Shown piece by piece: positions 61,379 through 64,000 of a stretch of 64,000 bases of DNA. The stretch covers positions 1,922,001 through 1,986,000 of the forward strand of contig CAXXQT010000009.1 of NCBI GenBank assembly GCA_963674575.2. The letters are read 5' to 3'. Source of the DNA: JAAYAY01 sp963674575. Its GTDB lineage: Bacteria; Planctomycetota; Planctomycetia; Pirellulales; Thermoguttaceae. Position 1 is the first letter of the stretch. The number at the start of each line of letters is the position of its first letter. A program made the translations under genes and the position numbers. The notes below the pieces were generated by a model that searched no databases, had not been told where the DNA came from, and saw only the letters and a program-made list of their open reading frames with translations.

Positions 61379-63025
61379 CTACTCCTCAGACTCGGTATCG
61401 TCGCTCAGAACGAAGAGCCCGACACCGTTGGGACTGAGCTTCACGCGGATGCCGTTTTCCATGACGCCGAGGTCCTTTTGTCGCCAGACGTCGAAGACCT
61501 TCTGGCTTCCGCCTACGCCCAGATCATGCCAGTCAACCGGGATCACCATGTTCTTCTGGCCATTGCGGTTGAAAACCGCGAGGGCGAGAGAACCGTTGGC
61601 CAGCTTCTTGGCCATAACGGTTTCCGTCTGATCGTCGTTGCGGATGACCTCCGCAACATGACCCAACTCGTCCTGGTTGATGTTGACAACGTCGGCGTTG
61701 GCGAGCAATCCGATAGTAAAATCGTCGATGTTCTCGATGTCACAGGAGAAGAAGAACGGCGCACAGATAATCGACCAGAGTGTGACGTACTGGTAGCGCT
61801 GGTTGGTATCCAGGGGGATCTCTTCGGAGGGCTCGCCCATCTTCCAGACATCCTTGATTCGATGGATGTACATGAAGTCCGGATCGTTCCATTGCCCTGG
61901 TTTGCTGTACTCCCGCAGGTCTACGGCAATCCGCATTGCCTGTTGGAAATAGTGGTCCACGTGGTGGTTCAGGTCACCGCCGATTCGCCACGATTGAATG
62001 CCGATCTTCGGCGCCCAAATCCACGGGTCGTCTTTTCCGTACTGGCAGAGGTTGAAGGAGATGTCGCGATCCTGCGCTCGCAGGTGGCCGGCCATCACAT
62101 TCCAGAACCGGGCAGGCGTGAAACCAGGATCGGCTCTCTTCATTTGCGCGAGCACTCTCCCGGCGCTGCACTGATCGTACTTGAGAAGGTCGACCCCCCA
62201 CCGAGCGTACTGAGCCGCATCGAGCTTCTCGTGTTGGTACGACCCGGCAAAGTTCTGGCACGTGGCCGGCCCCGGGCTGCTGTAGATTCCGGCCTTCAAG
62301 CCGCGACCGTGGAGGTAGTCCGTCATGGCCTTCATGTCCGGGAATTTGCTATTCGGAAGGATGTTCCCATCGGCATCGCGGACCTTCCCGATCACGCCCT
62401 GGTAGTTGAAACTCGCATGCTTCTTGATGAGCTGCGCGTTTCGATTGGCGTGCATCTCAGGGCTGGTCCGCATCCAGCAGTCATCGATCCCGATGTATCG
62501 AAAACCCACGTCGGCGAGCCCCCTTTCCACGAAAACGTCAGCCGCTTTACGTATCACCTCGTCCGAGACGTTGATCATGTGCCCGCCCCAGGAGTTCCAA
62601 CCAGTGGGTGGCGTCAACTCCAGCTTGTCGCCAACGACCAGCTTGAACGACCGCGCGGCTTCGCCGTGCCCATTCCTGGCGGTGATCTTCAGCGTGTAAT
62701 CACCGTCTTCCGCGGGCGTCGTGCCGGTGATGATCCCCTGCTCCGCATCGAGTTCCAGTCCAGCAGGCAAGTTCTCGACTGCGAACCGGATCGGCCGCTC
62801 GCCCTGGCAAGGAATGCGATAGACGAACTTCTTGCCGGGCCGTGCACCATAGACTTTCGGTCCGTTGATACGCGGCTCGACAGGCGGAGCCGGCGTCAGG
62901 ATTTCCCGGTCGCCGATGGACGCGTCGTACAGAGTCAAATCCGCTGCGTGACAGACGCAGGCCGAATTCATGGCCAATGCGGCAAACAGCACAAAGCAGC
63001 CGCATAATAAGTTCGTGGTTTTCAT
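61379..63025 (-). CDS. Secreted GH27-type alpha-galactosidase with cadherin-like domain
   Basis: 548 residues from MKTTNLLCGCFVLFAALAMNSA, a signal peptide. An Ig/cadherin-like putative-Ig domain (residues about 55-125, ERPIRFAVENLPAGLELDAEQGIITGTTPAEDGDYTL) precedes the barrel: PTGWNSWGGH, YIGIDDCWM, and the nucleophile motif LLKYDQCS. These are hallmarks of GH27 clan-D enzymes acting on alpha-galactosides or alpha-N-acetylgalactosaminides. It led an operon with the two broken genes that follow. Confidence 0.88.
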   Translation of the reverse strand: MKTTNLLCGCFVLFAALAMNSACVCHAADLTLYDASIGDREILTPAPPVEPRINGPKVYGARPGKKFVYRIPCQGERPIRFAVENLPAGLELDAEQGIITGTTPAEDGDYTLKITARNGHGEAARSFKLVVGDKLELTPPTGWNSWGGHMINVSDEVIRKAADVFVERGLADVGFRYIGIDDCWMRTSPEMHANRNAQLIKKHASFNYQGVIGKVRDADGNILPNSKFPDMKAMTDYLHGRGLKAGIYSSPGPATCQNFAGSYQHEKLDAAQYARWGVDLLKYDQCSAGRVLAQMKRADPGFTPARFWNVMAGHLRAQDRDISFNLCQYGKDDPWIWAPKIGIQSWRIGGDLNHHVDHYFQQAMRIAVDLREYSKPGQWNDPDFMYIHRIKDVWKMGEPSEEIPLDTNQRYQYVTLWSIICAPFFFSCDIENIDDFTIGLLANADVVNINQDELGHVAEVIRNDDQTETVMAKKLANGSLALAVFNRNGQKNMVIPVDWHDLGVGGSQKVFDVWRQKDLGVMENGIRVKLSPNGVGLFVLSDDTESEE

Positions 63026-63210
63026 TCTCGTGGCCTTCGCTACGGGAAGATTCGTTGATTGGGCTTTCGGATCCAGTACAATCTCCATTGTATAATCCGG
63101 CACCGCAGTCAAGCCAATGGTCCCACAGGATTTTCAGTGGACCGTGGCACATGAGCAGATTTCCTGCGCTCACTCCACGCGGAAGCGACCCCCAAATCAG
63201 GATCATAAGA

Positions 63211-64000
63211 ATGAGAATGGCGATTCTGCTGTGTGCATTCCTCTTCTGTGCCGACCTTTCGGCGGCCGAGAATCTGCTATCGAACGCGGATTTCGCCGAA
63301 GGCACGGCGGGCTGGTGGTCCGGCGTGTCGGCAAACATGAAAGCGGCCGGGTGCCGGCAGGGAATCGAAGAGAATCGCTGGGTGGCTGCCATTCCCGATA
63401 GGTCCACGACCGACTCGACGGGCGTCCTCTTCGGCCACGGCGTGAACTTGCAGTCGGGCAAAACCTACCGGCTCTCCTACACGCTAAGTGTGGAAAAAGC
63501 CGGCACGATGCGGCACCTCTACCAGATGTCTCGCCAGCCTTATCGTTCGCTAGGTTTGACCGAGAACATCCCCGTCCAGCCCGGGACGACGGAGATCTCT
63601 GCCACCTTTCTGTGCGACCGCCCGGACGACGAGGTGTTTCGCTCGAAGGTGACGCTCTTCGCTCAAGCGGCCCGACGTCAGGGGTACAGCCTCTTCCGCG
63701 TTCACGGGTCGTTGGATCGTTCGCTCTGTGAGGGGGCGACCGAAGATATGTTGATCCAGTCCGACAAGCTCGATCGCTGGGATTTTCTCCTGTCCGAACT
63801 GAAACGCGAAGGGATCTACTGCCACCTGGTCATCTTCTCCTTCGGCCTCTACGAGCGCAGCTCCGTCTACCGCACCACGTTCGAAGAACGGGACATGCAC
63901 AAGCTCCATCTGTATCTGGGCGGCGGGTGGGAACGCGAACACTTCCGCTACGGGGCCGAAACCGTGTTGAACCACGTCAATCCCTACACGGGGCTCGCCT
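63211..64000 (+). CDS. Secreted glycoside-hydrolase-like protein (3' end beyond window)
   Basis: 263 residues visible from MRMAILLCAFLFCADLSAAE, a signal peptide. An N-terminal carbohydrate-binding-like beta domain (NLLSNADFAEGTAGWWSGVS, GKTYRLSYTLSVEKAG) is followed by a TIM-barrel start (YSLFRVHGSLDRSLCEGATED, DRWDFLLSELKREGIYCHLVIFSFGLY) as in GH5/GH42-like enzymes. The join at RPDDEVFRSKV is abrupt and could hide another deletion, but the frame is open. Divergent from the GH27 gene. Confidence 0.7.
   Translation, partial: MRMAILLCAFLFCADLSAAENLLSNADFAEGTAGWWSGVSANMKAAGCRQGIEENRWVAAIPDRSTTDSTGVLFGHGVNLQSGKTYRLSYTLSVEKAGTMRHLYQMSRQPYRSLGLTENIPVQPGTTEISATFLCDRPDDEVFRSKVTLFAQAARRQGYSLFRVHGSLDRSLCEGATEDMLIQSDKLDRWDFLLSELKREGIYCHLVIFSFGLYERSSVYRTTFEERDMHKLHLYLGGGWEREHFRYGAETVLNHVNPYTGLA

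Noticed and set aside
1..64000. CRISPR arrays, tRNA or rRNA genes
   Set aside because: No regularly spaced direct repeats of 25-40 bases, no tRNA T-loop with matching acceptor stem and no rRNA text were recognised by eye; a scan with dedicated tools could still find a tRNA.

Overview
The window looks like a chromosomal segment from a free-living Planctomycetota bacterium. The basis is the gene repertoire: several formylglycine-type sulfatases, Tat-exported Gfo/Idh/MocA oxidoreductases, a beta-propeller diheme protein related to hydrazine synthase alpha, secreted beta-helix and lectin-like proteins, and a short DnaA without domain I. The DNA appears GC-rich (not computed). I saw no rRNA, tRNA or CRISPR array.

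Layout. 1-7.1 kb: a minus-strand carbon-catabolism group (zinc alcohol dehydrogenase, deoC, SDR, cupin), a DUF433 antitoxin with a wrecked toxin, and the diheme propeller protein. 7-14.2 kb: two histidine kinases, a sulfatase, two paralogous small membrane proteins and a secreted sialidase. 14.3-17.4 kb: lutABC (L-lactate oxidation), with a palindromic element on both sides of lutC. 17.7-20.5 kb: a btuF/btuD/btuC-type cobalamin or iron-chelate ABC importer. 20.6-25.9 kb: coaX, an MnmE-like GTPase without the C-terminal Cys motif, a TPR protein and fxsA. 26.1-31.7 kb: the replication block dnaA - AT-rich gap - dnaN - dciA - gyrB, probably the chromosomal origin, without recF. 31.7-64 kb: an accessory polysaccharide and sugar catabolism region with three more sulfatases, GH106-type and GH27-type glycosidases, a beta-helix protein, a sialate O-acetylesterase, an M14 peptidase, a zincin, Gfo/Idh/MocA proteins and a tandem FAD protein.

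How it may work together. The right half reads as a kit for secreted or periplasmic breakdown of sulfated, acetylated, rhamnose- or galactose-containing glycans. Sulfatases and an esterase remove substituents (one sulfatase-esterase pair overlaps by ATGA), GH106/GH27/beta-helix enzymes cut the chain, and oxidoreductases process the released sugars. DeoC, the SDR and lutABC could feed downstream products into central metabolism; this link is inference.

Two patterns stand out. First, at least five accessory genes carry internal deletions with both gene ends still recognisable: a DUF5615-like toxin, a Gfo/Idh/MocA gene, a DUF4832-like gene (in frame), a metallophosphoesterase and a ThuA gene. 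A sixth is only a 3' fragment. The housekeeping genes are intact. Second, the intergenic DNA is full of structured repeats in several families. These include a 159-bp-period tandem duplication that copies the ribosome binding site and first codons of the GH106 gene, a 36-bp-arm cruciform, and a palindrome present on both sides of lutC.
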